Part shown: piece after piece, positions 1 through 8,282 of the stretch
How positions within the stretch are numbered: position 1 is the first letter of the stretch
How the letters are laid out: the number at the start of each line of letters is the position of its first letter
Assembly: GCF_900106765.1 (NCBI RefSeq)
Contig: NZ_FNNG01000009.1
Coordinates: 60,565-124,564 of the forward strand
Direction: 5' to 3'
DNA length: 64,000 nucleotides
Source: Tepidimicrobium xylanilyticum
GTDB lineage: Bacteria > Bacillota > Clostridia > Tissierellales > Tepidimicrobiaceae
The notes under the pieces: model-generated
What the model was told of the DNA's origin: nothing
Seen by the model: the letters and a program-made list of their open reading frames with translations, nothing else
Database searches by the model: none
Program-made: the position numbers and the translations under genes

Positions 1-130
1 TGATGGTGAAAATCTATTACGGGATTAGTGGTTAGAACCATGGTTTAAACAATATTTGTCATGAGAAGTCAGCAGAGGCTATAATAATATCAAATTCTAG
101 ATATCGTAGGAGTTGCTGATTAGGTTCAAA
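1..130. other. unassigned window-edge sequence
   Basis: No convincing gene is visible. One plus-strand frame is open up to a TGA near position 116 and could be the tail of a gene starting outside the window, but I recognise no family. The rest is AT-rich non-coding sequence before the terminator of the asd-aspartokinase operon. Confidence 0.3.
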
Positions 131-136
131 AAAAGA

Positions 137-172
137 GCTATTTCATAACTAATTTAATAGCTATGAAACAGC
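137..172 (-). terminator. rho-independent terminator of the asd-aspartokinase operon
   Basis: On the minus strand an 11-bp stem (arms 137-147 and 162-172, one G-U pair) is followed directly by a run of seven T. It lies just past the aspartokinase stop codon and is correctly oriented to end that transcript. Confidence 0.8.
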
Positions 173-183
173 ACAAGTTTTTG

Positions 184-1167
184 CTATTTTATTAAATGAC
201 TATACAAATTATTAGCAAAGTTATAAGCATTTTCATTACTGACTACTAAAGCCACTTCACCATTATGATAAGTGATTTCCAATATATTGCCGTTATTTTC
301 TGCGATAAATATATTTAAACGTTTAAAAAGGTTTTTACTAAATTCATCATCGTATAAAATGGTAAATATGCTTTTATCATCTAAAGAGTTGACAGCAATC
401 CCAATAATCTTTTCTCCTCCATCTTCATTGGAGATAAGGGTGCCAGGAACATTTAAGTAGGTTGAAGTAATTCGAACGGGAATATTAAATCTTTCTGCTA
501 ACTCTACCGCTTTAGGGTGAATTACCTTTACTCCTTTAGAAGAGAGAATGTACATATTTCTATAGGAAATATTATTAATATATTTAGTTTTAGGTACCAT
601 TATAGGATCTATGAAAGCTACACCGGGGACATTAGTGAAAATATCTACCCTTTTAGCATTTAGATATCCTCCTAAGGCTATAGCAGTAATATCGCTGCCT
701 CCCCTACCTAAGGTGGTAATCTCATTGTTCTTAGTTATACCTTGAAATCCTGCCACCACTACTACTTTTCCTCTATCCATATGTTTTTTTATAGTAGAAG
801 TATTAATACTAATTATTTCTGCAGAATTAAATTTTTCATCTGTAACAATACCTGCTTGGAATCCCATTAAAGGTTCTGATGGGATATTATTGGATTCCAA
901 CAGATGGGCAATTATGCTTGTTGATATAGTTTCACCACAGGACATTATAAGATCCTTTATTTTAGGTTTTATTTTAGGATTAATTTCTTCCAATTGTTGA
1001 ATTAAAGTATCCGTAGCATAAGGGTCTCCTTGTCTACCAATGGCTGAAACAACCACTACAGGTTTTAAGCCCTTTTTAATATAATTACTTATATGGTATA
1101 AGATATCTGGATTATGGTTTAAGTTTTTGAAGGAAGTTCCCCCAAATTTTAGTACAATAGTATCCAT
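184..1167 (-). CDS. aspartate kinase, short form with a single ACT-like domain
   Basis: Phosphorylates aspartate to aspartyl phosphate, the first step to lysine, threonine, methionine and diaminopimelate; cytoplasmic. The KFGGTS nucleotide-binding motif lies at residues 7-12 and the kinase fold (SCGE, GRGGSD, VPGV segments) runs to about residue 245. Only about 80 residues follow, room for one ACT domain, whereas the usual clostridial or Bacillus enzyme is about 400 residues with two. The start ATG is preceded by a TAGGTGAT ribosome site. It lies 11 nt downstream of asd on the same strand, and a terminator follows it. Whether feedback inhibition is lost is inference. It could be the lysC, dapG or thrA-type isoform; the sequence does not decide. 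Confidence 0.88.
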   Translation of the reverse strand: MDTIVLKFGGTSFKNLNHNPDILYHISNYIKKGLKPVVVVSAIGRQGDPYATDTLIQQLEEINPKIKPKIKDLIMSCGETISTSIIAHLLESNNIPSEPLMGFQAGIVTDEKFNSAEIISINTSTIKKHMDRGKVVVVAGFQGITKNNEITTLGRGGSDITAIALGGYLNAKRVDIFTNVPGVAFIDPIMVPKTKYINNISYRNMYILSSKGVKVIHPKAVELAERFNIPVRITSTYLNVPGTLISNEDGGEKIIGIAVNSLDDKSIFTILYDDEFSKNLFKRLNIFIAENNGNILEITYHNGEVALVVSNENAYNFANNLYSHLIK

Positions 1168-1178
1168 TTTATCACCTA

Positions 1179-2189
1179 CTATAATATGTTTCTTTCTATT
1201 AATGTTTCAGCAATTTGTACTGAATTTAGGGCTGCCCCTTTTCTGAGATTATCAGCTACAATCCACATATTAATTCCATTTTCTATGGAAAAATCTTTTC
1301 TAATTCTACCTACAAAGACTTCATCCTTCCCTTGTATATGGATGGGCATGGGATATGAATTGGATTTAATATCATCTATAACTTTAACGCCCTTTGCTTT
1401 CTCAAGAATATTTATTACATCTTCCACTTTAATGGGTTTTTCAGTTTCAATATTTACTGATTCCGAATGGCCGATGAAGACTGGAATTCTGACTGTAGTA
1501 GCAGTTACCTTAATATTTTCATCTAATATTTTCTTGGTTTCATTAACCATCTTCATCTCCTCTTTTGTATAGCCATTTTCTAAGAAATGGTCTATATGAG
1601 GTAATACATTAAATAGAATTTGATGGGGATATACTGAGCTGGTCATAGGTACATTAAAGCAGTAATCTATCATTTGATTATTTAATTCTTCCATTCCTTG
1701 TTTTCCAGTACCTGATACTGACTGATAGGTAGATACTACAATTCTTTTAATTTTATAAATGTCGTGTAATGGCTTCAATGGTACTAGCATTTGTATAGTT
1801 GAGCAATTGGGGTTCGATATAATTCCTCTATGGGAGTGTAGATCCTCAGGGTTTACTTCGGGAATTATCAGTGGTACATTATTGTCCATTCTCCAAGCAC
1901 TGCTATTATCTATTACTATAGCACCTTCTTTAACTGCTATAGGTGCAAGATATTTACTAATACTACTATCAACGCAGAAAAAAGCAATATCGACGTCCAT
2001 GAAAGCACCTTCTTTAGCTACCTCTGTTAGTATGGACTCTCCATTAAATTCAACTTTTTTATTTTTATTTTTTGAAGTTCCTAGGAATTTAATATCACCA
2101 ACTGGGAATCTCCGTTCCACCAGTATATCTATAACCTTCCTTCCTACTAATCCCAAGGGTCCGACAACAGCTATATTGTAGGTTTTCAA
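1179..2189 (-). CDS. asd: aspartate-semialdehyde dehydrogenase
   Basis: Reduces aspartyl phosphate to aspartate semialdehyde with NADPH; cytoplasmic homotetramer or dimer. Visible signatures: the N-terminal Rossmann motif GPLGLVG (residues 10-16), the active-site SNPNCST segment (Cys near residue 129) and the late GHSESV segment with the catalytic His. At 336 residues it has the normal family length. The start is a TTG (reverse complement of 2187-2189) placed 7-8 nt after a very strong GGAGGGG ribosome site. It is transcribed with the downstream aspartokinase and divergently from dapA, so a shared 150-bp control region serves all three aspartate-pathway genes. Confidence 0.95.
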   Translation of the reverse strand: MKTYNIAVVGPLGLVGRKVIDILVERRFPVGDIKFLGTSKNKNKKVEFNGESILTEVAKEGAFMDVDIAFFCVDSSISKYLAPIAVKEGAIVIDNSSAWRMDNNVPLIIPEVNPEDLHSHRGIISNPNCSTIQMLVPLKPLHDIYKIKRIVVSTYQSVSGTGKQGMEELNNQMIDYCFNVPMTSSVYPHQILFNVLPHIDHFLENGYTKEEMKMVNETKKILDENIKVTATTVRIPVFIGHSESVNIETEKPIKVEDVINILEKAKGVKVIDDIKSNSYPMPIHIQGKDEVFVGRIRKDFSIENGINMWIVADNLRKGAALNSVQIAETLIERNIL

Positions 2190-2341
2190 AATAATCCCCT
2201 CCTTGAAAATGTCATGTTTTAAAATCGGTTAATTATATACTATTCATATGTCCTTTAAAGGGTTAAATATTAAAAAAATAGAACATAAAATAAAGCATTA
2301 ACATATTATATATTATTGAAAATAGTTAAGGGGGTTTTCGA
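2190..2341. promoter_or_regulatory. divergent control region between asd and dapA
   Basis: A 152-bp AT-rich spacer carries the ribosome sites of both genes (GGAGGGG for asd, AAGGGGG for dapA). It is too short for a lysine riboswitch, which needs about 170 nt plus an expression platform, and I see no such fold. Individual promoter boxes are not clear. Confidence 0.5.
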
Positions 2342-3226
2342 ATGGTAAATTGGGGGAGACTTATTACAGCAATGGTTACGCCTTTTGATGAAGATTTGAA
2401 CGTAAATTATGAAGAAGCTGTTCGCTTAGCAAAAAAGCTAGTTGAAGAAGGAAATACAGGATTAGTTATTACGGGAACTACAGGAGAGGCGCCTACTTTA
2501 AAATTAGAGGAGAAAGTTAAACTATATGAGGTTATCAAAGCAAATGTTAATGTTCCGATTATTGCTGGAATCGGAACCAATTCTACTGAGGATACCATTA
2601 TAAACGGACAAAGAGCAATAGAAGCAGGGGTAGATGGGCTTTTAGTAGTAACACCTTATTATAATAAGCCTGATCAAAAATCATTATATGATCATTTTAA
2701 AAAGGTAGCAGAAAATTTAGATGCTCCTATTATGTTATATAACGTTCCAGGAAGAACGGGCTGCAATTTATTGCCAGAAACGGTAGAGAAGTTAGCTGCC
2801 ATTGAAAATATAGTTGCGCTAAAAGAAGCCGGTGGTAATATAAATCAGATATCTGAAATAATAAGGAGAAAGCCTAAGGACTTTTTAGTCTACTCTGGGG
2901 ATGACTCAATGACCCTTCCAGCTATGGCAGTAGGTGCTTATGGAGTGGTTAGCGTCTGTTCTCATATTGTGAGTAAAGAAATGAGAGAAATGATTGATGC
3001 TTTTGTATATGGAGATACAAAAAAAGCCATGGAAATACACCTCAGACTATTTAAGCTATTTGAGACCCTATTTATAGTCTCAAATCCGATACCTGTTAAG
3101 GCAGCTTTAAACTTAGTAGATATCAAAGTAGGGGGATTAAGGTTACCTTTAACTGAAGCAGATGAAAAGGTAAAAGGAATAATAAGAAGGGAATTAGAAA
3201 ATCTAGGCAAGGAAATTGTACAATAA
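2342..3226 (+). CDS. dapA: 4-hydroxy-tetrahydrodipicolinate synthase
   Basis: Condenses pyruvate with aspartate semialdehyde to hydroxy-tetrahydrodipicolinate, the committed step to diaminopimelate, lysine and, in sporeformers, dipicolinate. TIM-barrel aldolase signatures are all present: TGTTGE near residue 43, the YNVPGRTG segment near 135 and the Schiff-base lysine in VALKEAGG near 163. Length 294 is standard. ATG follows a GGGGG ribosome site. It is divergent from asd and aspartokinase. A hairpin lies downstream at 3271-3317. Confidence 0.96.
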   Translation: MVNWGRLITAMVTPFDEDLNVNYEEAVRLAKKLVEEGNTGLVITGTTGEAPTLKLEEKVKLYEVIKANVNVPIIAGIGTNSTEDTIINGQRAIEAGVDGLLVVTPYYNKPDQKSLYDHFKKVAENLDAPIMLYNVPGRTGCNLLPETVEKLAAIENIVALKEAGGNINQISEIIRRKPKDFLVYSGDDSMTLPAMAVGAYGVVSVCSHIVSKEMREMIDAFVYGDTKKAMEIHLRLFKLFETLFIVSNPIPVKAALNLVDIKVGGLRLPLTEADEKVKGIIRRELENLGKEIVQ

Positions 3227-3270
3227 ATATAAAGTCGTTTTAAATCATACTGATAGATGAAAAGGTCTTG

Positions 3271-3317
3271 AATTAACCGTTTGTTGGCATATTATATTGC
3301 TTAACAGACGGTTAATT
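3271..3317. other. inverted repeat downstream of dapA
   Basis: Arms 3271-3285 and 3303-3317 are reverse complements of 15 nt with a single G/A difference that still allows a G-U pair. There is no T-run, so a strong intrinsic terminator is unlikely. It could be an operator for the zip gene or an mRNA 3-prime end structure. Confidence 0.55.
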
Positions 3318-3364
3318 AACTTAACATCGGGGTATATATGAATTGTGATTTGTGAGAATATTAT

Positions 3365-4198
3365 ATGGAAAGGATGATTAAATTGAATGGTAATATATTA
3401 TTTGCCTTTGGATTAACCTTATTTGCAGGTTTATCTACGGGTATTGGTAGTACTTTAGCCTTTTATACTAAGCAGACAGATAAGAAATTCTTATCTGGCG
3501 CCTTAGGATTTTCAGCAGGAGTTATGATATATGTTTCCTTTATTGAGATATTTGTTAAAGCAAAAGAATCATTAGAATTAGTATATGGTCCAACAAAAGG
3601 ATATTGGATTACTACTATAGCCTTTTTTGTTGGAATATTTATAATTGCATTGATTGATAGATTCGTTCCTAGTGAAAAGAATCCCCATGAAATGCGGGAC
3701 GTTAAGGAGATGAAGGGGAATGGTATAGAAGTGGAATTTGAAAGTGAAGAATTAATGAGAATGGGGCTTTTTTCAGCTCTAGCCATTGCAATACATAATT
3801 TTCCTGAAGGATTGGCAACCTTTATAAGTGCTGCTCAAGATCCATCTTTAGGTATAAGCATAGCCATTGCCATAGCAATCCATAATATACCTGAGGGAAT
3901 TGCAGTTTCCGTTCCCATTTATTTTGCAACGGGAAGTCGTAAAAAAGCATTTTCTTACTCTTTTTTATCAGGACTCTCAGAGCCCTTAGGTGCCTTGGTA
4001 GGCTATCTTATATTGATGAGAATTTTCAATGAGAAATTATTTGGATTGGTTTTTGCAGCTGTTGCAGGAATTATGGTCTATATATCCTTAGATGAACTGC
4101 TTCCAACAGCAGAAAAATATGGAGAACACCATACTGCTATCTATGGACTTATATCAGGCATGGTAGTAATGGCATTGAGCTTATTATTAGTAAATTAA
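3365..4198 (+). CDS. ZIP-family divalent metal transporter (ZupT-like)
   Basis: Integral membrane permease that probably imports zinc, iron or manganese. About eight hydrophobic segments alternate along 277 residues. Two family signature helices carry the metal-site histidines and glutamates: the AIAIHNFPEGLATF segment near residue 141 and the AIAIHNIPEGIAVS segment near residue 172. The frame could start at ATG 3365 or ATG 3374; a GGAAAGGATGA stretch (3367-3377) and no clear upstream ribosome site leave this open. It is a single gene that converges with the UPF0180 gene. The substrate cannot be read from sequence. Confidence 0.9.
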   Translation: MERMIKLNGNILFAFGLTLFAGLSTGIGSTLAFYTKQTDKKFLSGALGFSAGVMIYVSFIEIFVKAKESLELVYGPTKGYWITTIAFFVGIFIIALIDRFVPSEKNPHEMRDVKEMKGNGIEVEFESEELMRMGLFSALAIAIHNFPEGLATFISAAQDPSLGISIAIAIAIHNIPEGIAVSVPIYFATGSRKKAFSYSFLSGLSEPLGALVGYLILMRIFNEKLFGLVFAAVAGIMVYISLDELLPTAEKYGEHHTAIYGLISGMVVMALSLLLVN

Positions 4199-4222
4199 CA
4201 AATAAACCAGGGATTAACGAAA

Positions 4223-4244
4223 AAGACAGCTCAATTGCTGTCTT
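4223..4244 (-). terminator. intrinsic terminator of the UPF0180 gene
   Basis: Eight-bp stem AAGACAGC/GCTGTCTT (4223-4230, 4237-4244). On the minus strand it is followed by TTTTTC, so it fits the end of the minus-strand gene; on the plus strand the T-run is poor. Confidence 0.75.
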
Positions 4245-4247
4245 GCG

Positions 4248-4505
4248 TTAATATCTGGTTCTCAATATATTGAATACTTCTCTAGGCGTCTTATCTTTAG
4301 CTTCTACAACAGGCGCACTAGGCCTAAAGGTTGTTGTTCCCATGGAAAAATCATCTATACTCGATACTACTACAGCATCATAATTAAAGGACTGAACATT
4401 ATTAACATCTTCCGGTTTGCTTATCCTTTCAACTTCATATCCTGATTTTTTAAGAAAATCGATATGTTCCTTTAAGGAATCTTCAACAACTACCCTTTTA
4501 TCCAT
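4248..4505 (-). CDS. UPF0180 (YkuS-like) small protein
   Basis: An 85-residue soluble protein. The N-terminal pattern V-E-x-SL followed by a GYEV segment and the C-terminal PVVEAKDKTPREV segment match what I remember of the YkuS/UPF0180 family of Firmicutes, whose function is unknown. ATG at 4503-4505 follows an AGGTGAT ribosome site. It is a lone gene between convergent zip and its own upstream spacer. A fold-level search would confirm the family. Confidence 0.7.
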   Translation of the reverse strand: MDKRVVVEDSLKEHIDFLKKSGYEVERISKPEDVNNVQSFNYDAVVVSSIDDFSMGTTTFRPSAPVVEAKDKTPREVFNILRTRY

Positions 4506-4689
4506 AAAATCACCTCACAAATTATTATGATCATATTTGATATTTTTATTTTTACATAGAAGAGCATGATAAAATACTCTATTATTCACTCCAATAATTA
4601 ATAGATAGAATTGAAAATTTATAGGTTTTAGTTATAATATAGGGATATGGGGTATATTTTTTAATACATAGATTTTTAGGAGTGAGGTT

Positions 4690-5385
4690 ATGGAATTAGG
4701 AAATGTATCAATACCTGTAGCTTTTGGAGCGGGCTTTTTATCTTTTTTTTCACCATGTATATTGCCGTTGATACCAGCCTATATAATGTATATGGCAGGT
4801 GTCAGTTTGGAAAGGGAACTAGAGGGAAAAAGACTTATTGCACTAACAAGGACTATAGGCTTCATAATTGGTTTTACGATTATATTCATGATAATGGGGA
4901 CATCTGCCAGCTTTTTAGGAAAACTGTTCGTAAGAAATAGGGAAATATTTTCTAAGATAAGTGGAGTCTTAATAATACTTTTTGGTTTGAATATGATGGG
5001 AATTGTAAATTTTAAATTTTTGAACATGGAAAAAAAGGTGAAGGCACCCAATGAGATTTCCAATTGGTTTAGTTCTATTCTAATGGGAATGGCTTTTGCT
5101 GCTGGATGGACTCCTTGTTTTGGCCCAGTATTGGCATCTATTCTAATTTATGCTAGTGGGGCTGCTACCCTGTCAAAGGGAGTTTATTTATTATTTATAT
5201 ATTCCATAGGGATGGCTATACCTTTCATATTGACAGCATTATTTATCAATACATTCAGCAAGTTCCTTGAAAAAGCTGGAATGGCTCTTTTATATATTCC
5301 TAAGATTGGCGGATTGATTCTAGTTATTTTTGGTATATTAGTATTCTTCAATAAGATCATAAATATAAGCAGGCTATTATTGTGA
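4690..5385 (+). CDS. ccdA: CcdA-type thiol-disulfide transmembrane protein
   Basis: Carries reducing equivalents from cytoplasmic thioredoxin across the membrane to an extracytoplasmic thioredoxin-like partner. Six hydrophobic segments in 231 residues. The two redox cysteines that define CcdA/DsbD sit in FFSPCILPL (residue about 23) and GWTPCFGPV (about 142). ATG at 4690 follows TAGGAGTGAGG. The next gene, 15 nt downstream, encodes the expected TlpA/ResA-type partner. No cytochrome c maturation genes are nearby, so the target may be cysteine pairs in spore or envelope proteins; that is inference. Confidence 0.93.
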   Translation: MELGNVSIPVAFGAGFLSFFSPCILPLIPAYIMYMAGVSLERELEGKRLIALTRTIGFIIGFTIIFMIMGTSASFLGKLFVRNREIFSKISGVLIILFGLNMMGIVNFKFLNMEKKVKAPNEISNWFSSILMGMAFAAGWTPCFGPVLASILIYASGAATLSKGVYLLFIYSIGMAIPFILTALFINTFSKFLEKAGMALLYIPKIGGLILVIFGILVFFNKIINISRLLL

Positions 5386-5400
5386 AAAGGAGAGGTAATT

Positions 5401-5994
5401 GTGAATAAAAAAATTTTAGTCATATTATTGATTGTCTTAGTATTAGTTTGGGGATTATACTTTTTTACTATGGAAGATGACAAGGGAGTTGTAGAACAAA
5501 ACCCACAAGAGCAGGATAATGTAGTGGACGATGTTGAAGATACTATTGGAGAATCTGCTAATGATGATATAACTGAGTTAGCCATAGACAAGTTAGCTCC
5601 TAATTTTACTCTTGAAAGCTTGCAAGGTGAAGAGGTATCCCTAGAAGATTACAGAGGAAAAATAGTGTTAATCAATTTTTGGGGTACTTGGTGTCAATAC
5701 TGTGATAAGGAAATGCCAGACCTTCAAAGGTTGCATGAGGAAAACGATGATTTAATGGTGTTGGCGATAGACGTGATGGAAGAAAGGGAAAAGGTTGAAG
5801 AATATATAAAAAAGGGTGGATATGATTTCAAAGTACTATTAGACACTAAAGGGGAGGTGGCTAGAACTTATTTGGTAAGCGGATTTCCTACTTCCTACTT
5901 TGTGGATAAAGATGGTATATTATTAGGAGGGGTGTCAGGGATGATGACATATGCCCAAGTGAATCAGATACTGGAAAGCATAAGGGGAAATTAG
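5401..5994 (+). CDS. membrane-anchored TlpA/ResA-like thioredoxin
   Basis: Extracytoplasmic thiol-disulfide oxidoreductase. Residues 1-22 form an uncleaved-looking N-terminal anchor, residues 25-60 an acidic linker, then a redoxin/AhpC-TSA type thioredoxin fold with the active site W-C-Q-Y-C near residue 100 and the cis-Pro loop GFPTSYF near 163. GTG start at 5401 with GGAGAGG upstream. It lies between ccdA and an Lgt-like gene, with 3 nt to the latter, so the three are one operon and CcdA should be its electron donor. Confidence 0.92.
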   Translation: MNKKILVILLIVLVLVWGLYFFTMEDDKGVVEQNPQEQDNVVDDVEDTIGESANDDITELAIDKLAPNFTLESLQGEEVSLEDYRGKIVLINFWGTWCQYCDKEMPDLQRLHEENDDLMVLAIDVMEEREKVEEYIKKGGYDFKVLLDTKGEVARTYLVSGFPTSYFVDKDGILLGGVSGMMTYAQVNQILESIRGN

Positions 5995-5997
5995 TAA

Positions 5998-6573
5998 ATG
6001 AAGCCATTTTTCTTTACTTATAAAAATATAAGTATAACTTGGTTTATCTTTTTTGCTATGGTTTCTGCCACTTTAGGCTATATACTGGCTAGCATTTTGG
6101 CGGTAGAATATGAAGAAGAAAAAAACAAAATACAAGATGTATACATGATTTTGCTTATAGTTGGATTTGTTGGAGCAAGGCTAGGATATGCTTTAATACA
6201 TCCTAATTTATATAAGGATAATATATATTTATTATTTAAGATTTCCCATTATAATCTATCCCTTATTGGAGGCATACTGTCTAGTCTTTTAGCATTAACC
6301 TTTATATCGAAAAGATATAATATTAAGGTCGAGAAACTCTTAAACATTTTCATCATACCTTTTTATTTTTCTATGGCTTTAGGAATATGGGTAGTAAAGT
6401 TTAATAGGCTCATATTATCATTAGATCATATTAAGATTTTAGGCTTATCTTTAATGTTCCTATTAAGTGCTTTATTACAACTAATTTTAAGCAAGAGATT
6501 AAATAATAAATATATATCCATCATAATTTTGGGCATAGCTATAATTTTATATTATATAATAGTAAGGTATTAA
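5998..6573 (+). CDS. Lgt-like integral membrane protein, short
   Basis: A 191-residue, almost wholly hydrophobic protein with about six predicted membrane helices. The segments VGARLGYALIHP (about 58-69) and LSLIGGILSSLLA (about 86-98) resemble the corresponding parts of prolipoprotein diacylglyceryl transferase, which is about 260-280 residues. The conserved HGG of true Lgt appears as LIGG and the C-terminal half is shortened, so normal Lgt activity is doubtful. It is the third gene of the CcdA-TlpA operon, which suggests a role with that redox pair. Family assignment is tentative. Confidence 0.6.
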   Translation: MKPFFFTYKNISITWFIFFAMVSATLGYILASILAVEYEEEKNKIQDVYMILLIVGFVGARLGYALIHPNLYKDNIYLLFKISHYNLSLIGGILSSLLALTFISKRYNIKVEKLLNIFIIPFYFSMALGIWVVKFNRLILSLDHIKILGLSLMFLLSALLQLILSKRLNNKYISIIILGIAIILYYIIVRY

Positions 6574-6581
6574 AATGTAGA

Positions 6582-6630
6582 GTAGGATGAAAGCTGAATA
6601 AGCATCTATTTAGCTTTTATCTTACTTTTT
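6582..6630 (+). terminator. intrinsic terminator of the ccdA operon
   Basis: A 19-bp fully paired stem with four G-U pairs (6582-6600 and 6607-6625), 6-nt loop, then TTTTT. It ends the three-gene operon. Confidence 0.85.
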
Positions 6631-6706
6631 ATAAAGGCAGAAAATAATGTGAAAAAGATAAAAGAATGATATAATAATAAAAGATTAAGGACATGGAGTG
6701 ATAAAA

Positions 6707-7582
6707 GTGGCAGAAAATCAAAATAAATTAGCAGGATCTGGATGTGAGGTTTTAGTTCCTACTGAGGATAGAAAACCCCTTCATGAAATAGAGCGTAGCA
6801 TTATAAAAAGATATAGAAAGCATATATGGAGTAAATTTATTAAAGCTATTAAGGAATATGAATTGATCCAATCTGGAGACAGGATTGCAGTGGCTATATC
6901 TGGAGGGAAAGATAGCCTGCTTATGGCTAAGCTATTCCAAGAATTACACCGTCATGGCAATGGAAATTTTGAATTGGAATTCATTGCAATGGATCCAGGT
7001 TATCATCCAGATATTAAGCAGCTTTTGATTGATAATTGTAAGTATTTGAATATTCCAATTCATATATTTGAATCTGGAATATTTGAAATAACGAGCAGAA
7101 TTGCAGAAGACTACCCATGCTACATGTGTGCCAGAATGAGAAGAGGGGCTTTATATGGCAAGGCTCAGCAATTAGGATGTAATAAACTAGCTCTTGGCCA
7201 TCATTTTAACGATGTAATAGAAACTACTCTTTTAAACCTTTTATGCTCTGGTAACTTTAAAACTATGCTGCCTAAGCTTAAATCTCAGAACTATGAAGGA
7301 ATAGAACTTATAAGGCCTCTTTATTTGATAGAAGAGGAATATATAAAGAGGTTTATACAGTATAGTGGCATTTGGCCCTTAAACTGTGCTTGTATGGTAG
7401 CTGCCAAAAAAATAGGAAGCAAGCGGGAGGAAATAAAGGAATTAATAGAAAAATTAAAGGAAAGCTTTATAAATGTTGACTTATCAATATTTAGAGCAGC
7501 TCAAAATGTCAATATGGATAGTATATTAGGCTGGGAAAAGGATGGGAAGAAATATTCTTTTTTAGACTTCTACCATGAATAA
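6707..7582 (+). CDS. TtcA-like PP-loop tRNA thiolation enzyme
   Basis: N-type ATP pyrophosphatase of the TtcA/TtuA group, which thiolates tRNA bases using an Fe-S cluster. The PP-loop SGGKDS occurs near residue 67, and CYMC near 146 plus a later cysteine (NCAC near 228) can supply the cluster ligands. The GHHFNDVIETTLLN segment is typical. A GTG at 6698 overlaps the GGAG ribosome site, so I choose GTG 6707, 8 nt after it. Single gene ended by a convergent terminator. Whether the product is 2-thiocytidine at position 32 or another thiobase is not decided by sequence. Confidence 0.85.
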   Translation: MAENQNKLAGSGCEVLVPTEDRKPLHEIERSIIKRYRKHIWSKFIKAIKEYELIQSGDRIAVAISGGKDSLLMAKLFQELHRHGNGNFELEFIAMDPGYHPDIKQLLIDNCKYLNIPIHIFESGIFEITSRIAEDYPCYMCARMRRGALYGKAQQLGCNKLALGHHFNDVIETTLLNLLCSGNFKTMLPKLKSQNYEGIELIRPLYLIEEEYIKRFIQYSGIWPLNCACMVAAKKIGSKREEIKELIEKLKESFINVDLSIFRAAQNVNMDSILGWEKDGKKYSFLDFYHE

Positions 7583-7603
7583 AAGTGGGGAAACCCCACT
7601 TTT
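7581..7603. terminator. bidirectional terminator
   Basis: Perfect 10-bp stem AAAAGTGGGG / CCCCACTTTT with a 3-nt loop, T-rich on both strands, between the convergent ttcA-like and GerMN genes. Confidence 0.9.
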
Positions 7604-7604
7604 T

Positions 7605-8171
7605 CTATGGCTCGAAAGGTTCAGTTATTTCAATATGTCCCATCAGTGTTTCAGCTTTTTGACCATCTACTAAGAATTGAACCCTATCGACGCTACCCAA
7701 TTCAACTAATGAATTGACTATTTGATCTATGGTAAAATCCTCTTGCAAAGAACCACCATAAAGACCTTCACTAGAAAAATTTACAAAGGCAGTTCCATCA
7801 GCCACTTCAACGCCTAATAGTTTCACATTTGAAGGTATGACTGTGCTCAATTCCTCCGATTCTGGTCCCTTCATTAATTCCTTTACTATCATCTCTTCTA
7901 AGGAAATATCTCCATATTGGATTACTCTCTTTTCTGGAATAAGCTTTTCTAAACTTTCATCTCCAGTTTCTATATATTCTTTATTTGCAAAGTATAGGGT
8001 TACTTCCATTTCATCGGTATTAGGAGTAGGTTCTATAATTTCATCTTCTTCTACTTCAATAGGCTCTTCTTTTGATATGTCATTTTCATTAGAAGGAGCG
8101 TTAGACTTGTTACATGCAGATAGACTAAAAACCATAATTGCTAATAAAAATATAGCTACAAATCTTTTCAT
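7605..8171 (-). CDS. GerMN-domain lipoprotein
   Basis: 188-residue exported lipoprotein. The signal peptide is MKRF plus a hydrophobic stretch ending in the lipobox LSAC (Cys about 20); a Ser/Asn/Glu-rich linker follows to residue 50. The C-terminal region (MKGPESEELSTVIP, then VKLLGVEVADGTAFVNFSSE) is the GerMN domain found in spore germination protein GerM and related envelope proteins, thought to bind cell wall or other envelope partners. It lies just downstream of a two-component system on the same strand but with its own promoter-sized gap, and may be an output of it; that is inference. Confidence 0.88.
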   Translation of the reverse strand: MKRFVAIFLLAIMVFSLSACNKSNAPSNENDISKEEPIEVEEDEIIEPTPNTDEMEVTLYFANKEYIETGDESLEKLIPEKRVIQYGDISLEEMIVKELMKGPESEELSTVIPSNVKLLGVEVADGTAFVNFSSEGLYGGSLQEDFTIDQIVNSLVELGSVDRVQFLVDGQKAETLMGHIEITEPFEP

Positions 8172-8282
8172 AATATCACTTCCTTTTCAATTATAATTAT
8201 TAATTATATTATAAATAAAAGTTTTTAAGAGATAATGAAGAAATGTTAAGAAATTATTAAGAAAATGAAAATAAATTCTAAA

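Noticed and set aside
2190..2341. Lysine riboswitch ahead of asd or dapA
   Set aside because: The spacer is only 152 bp and shared by two divergent genes, with no recognisable multi-helix lysine aptamer.
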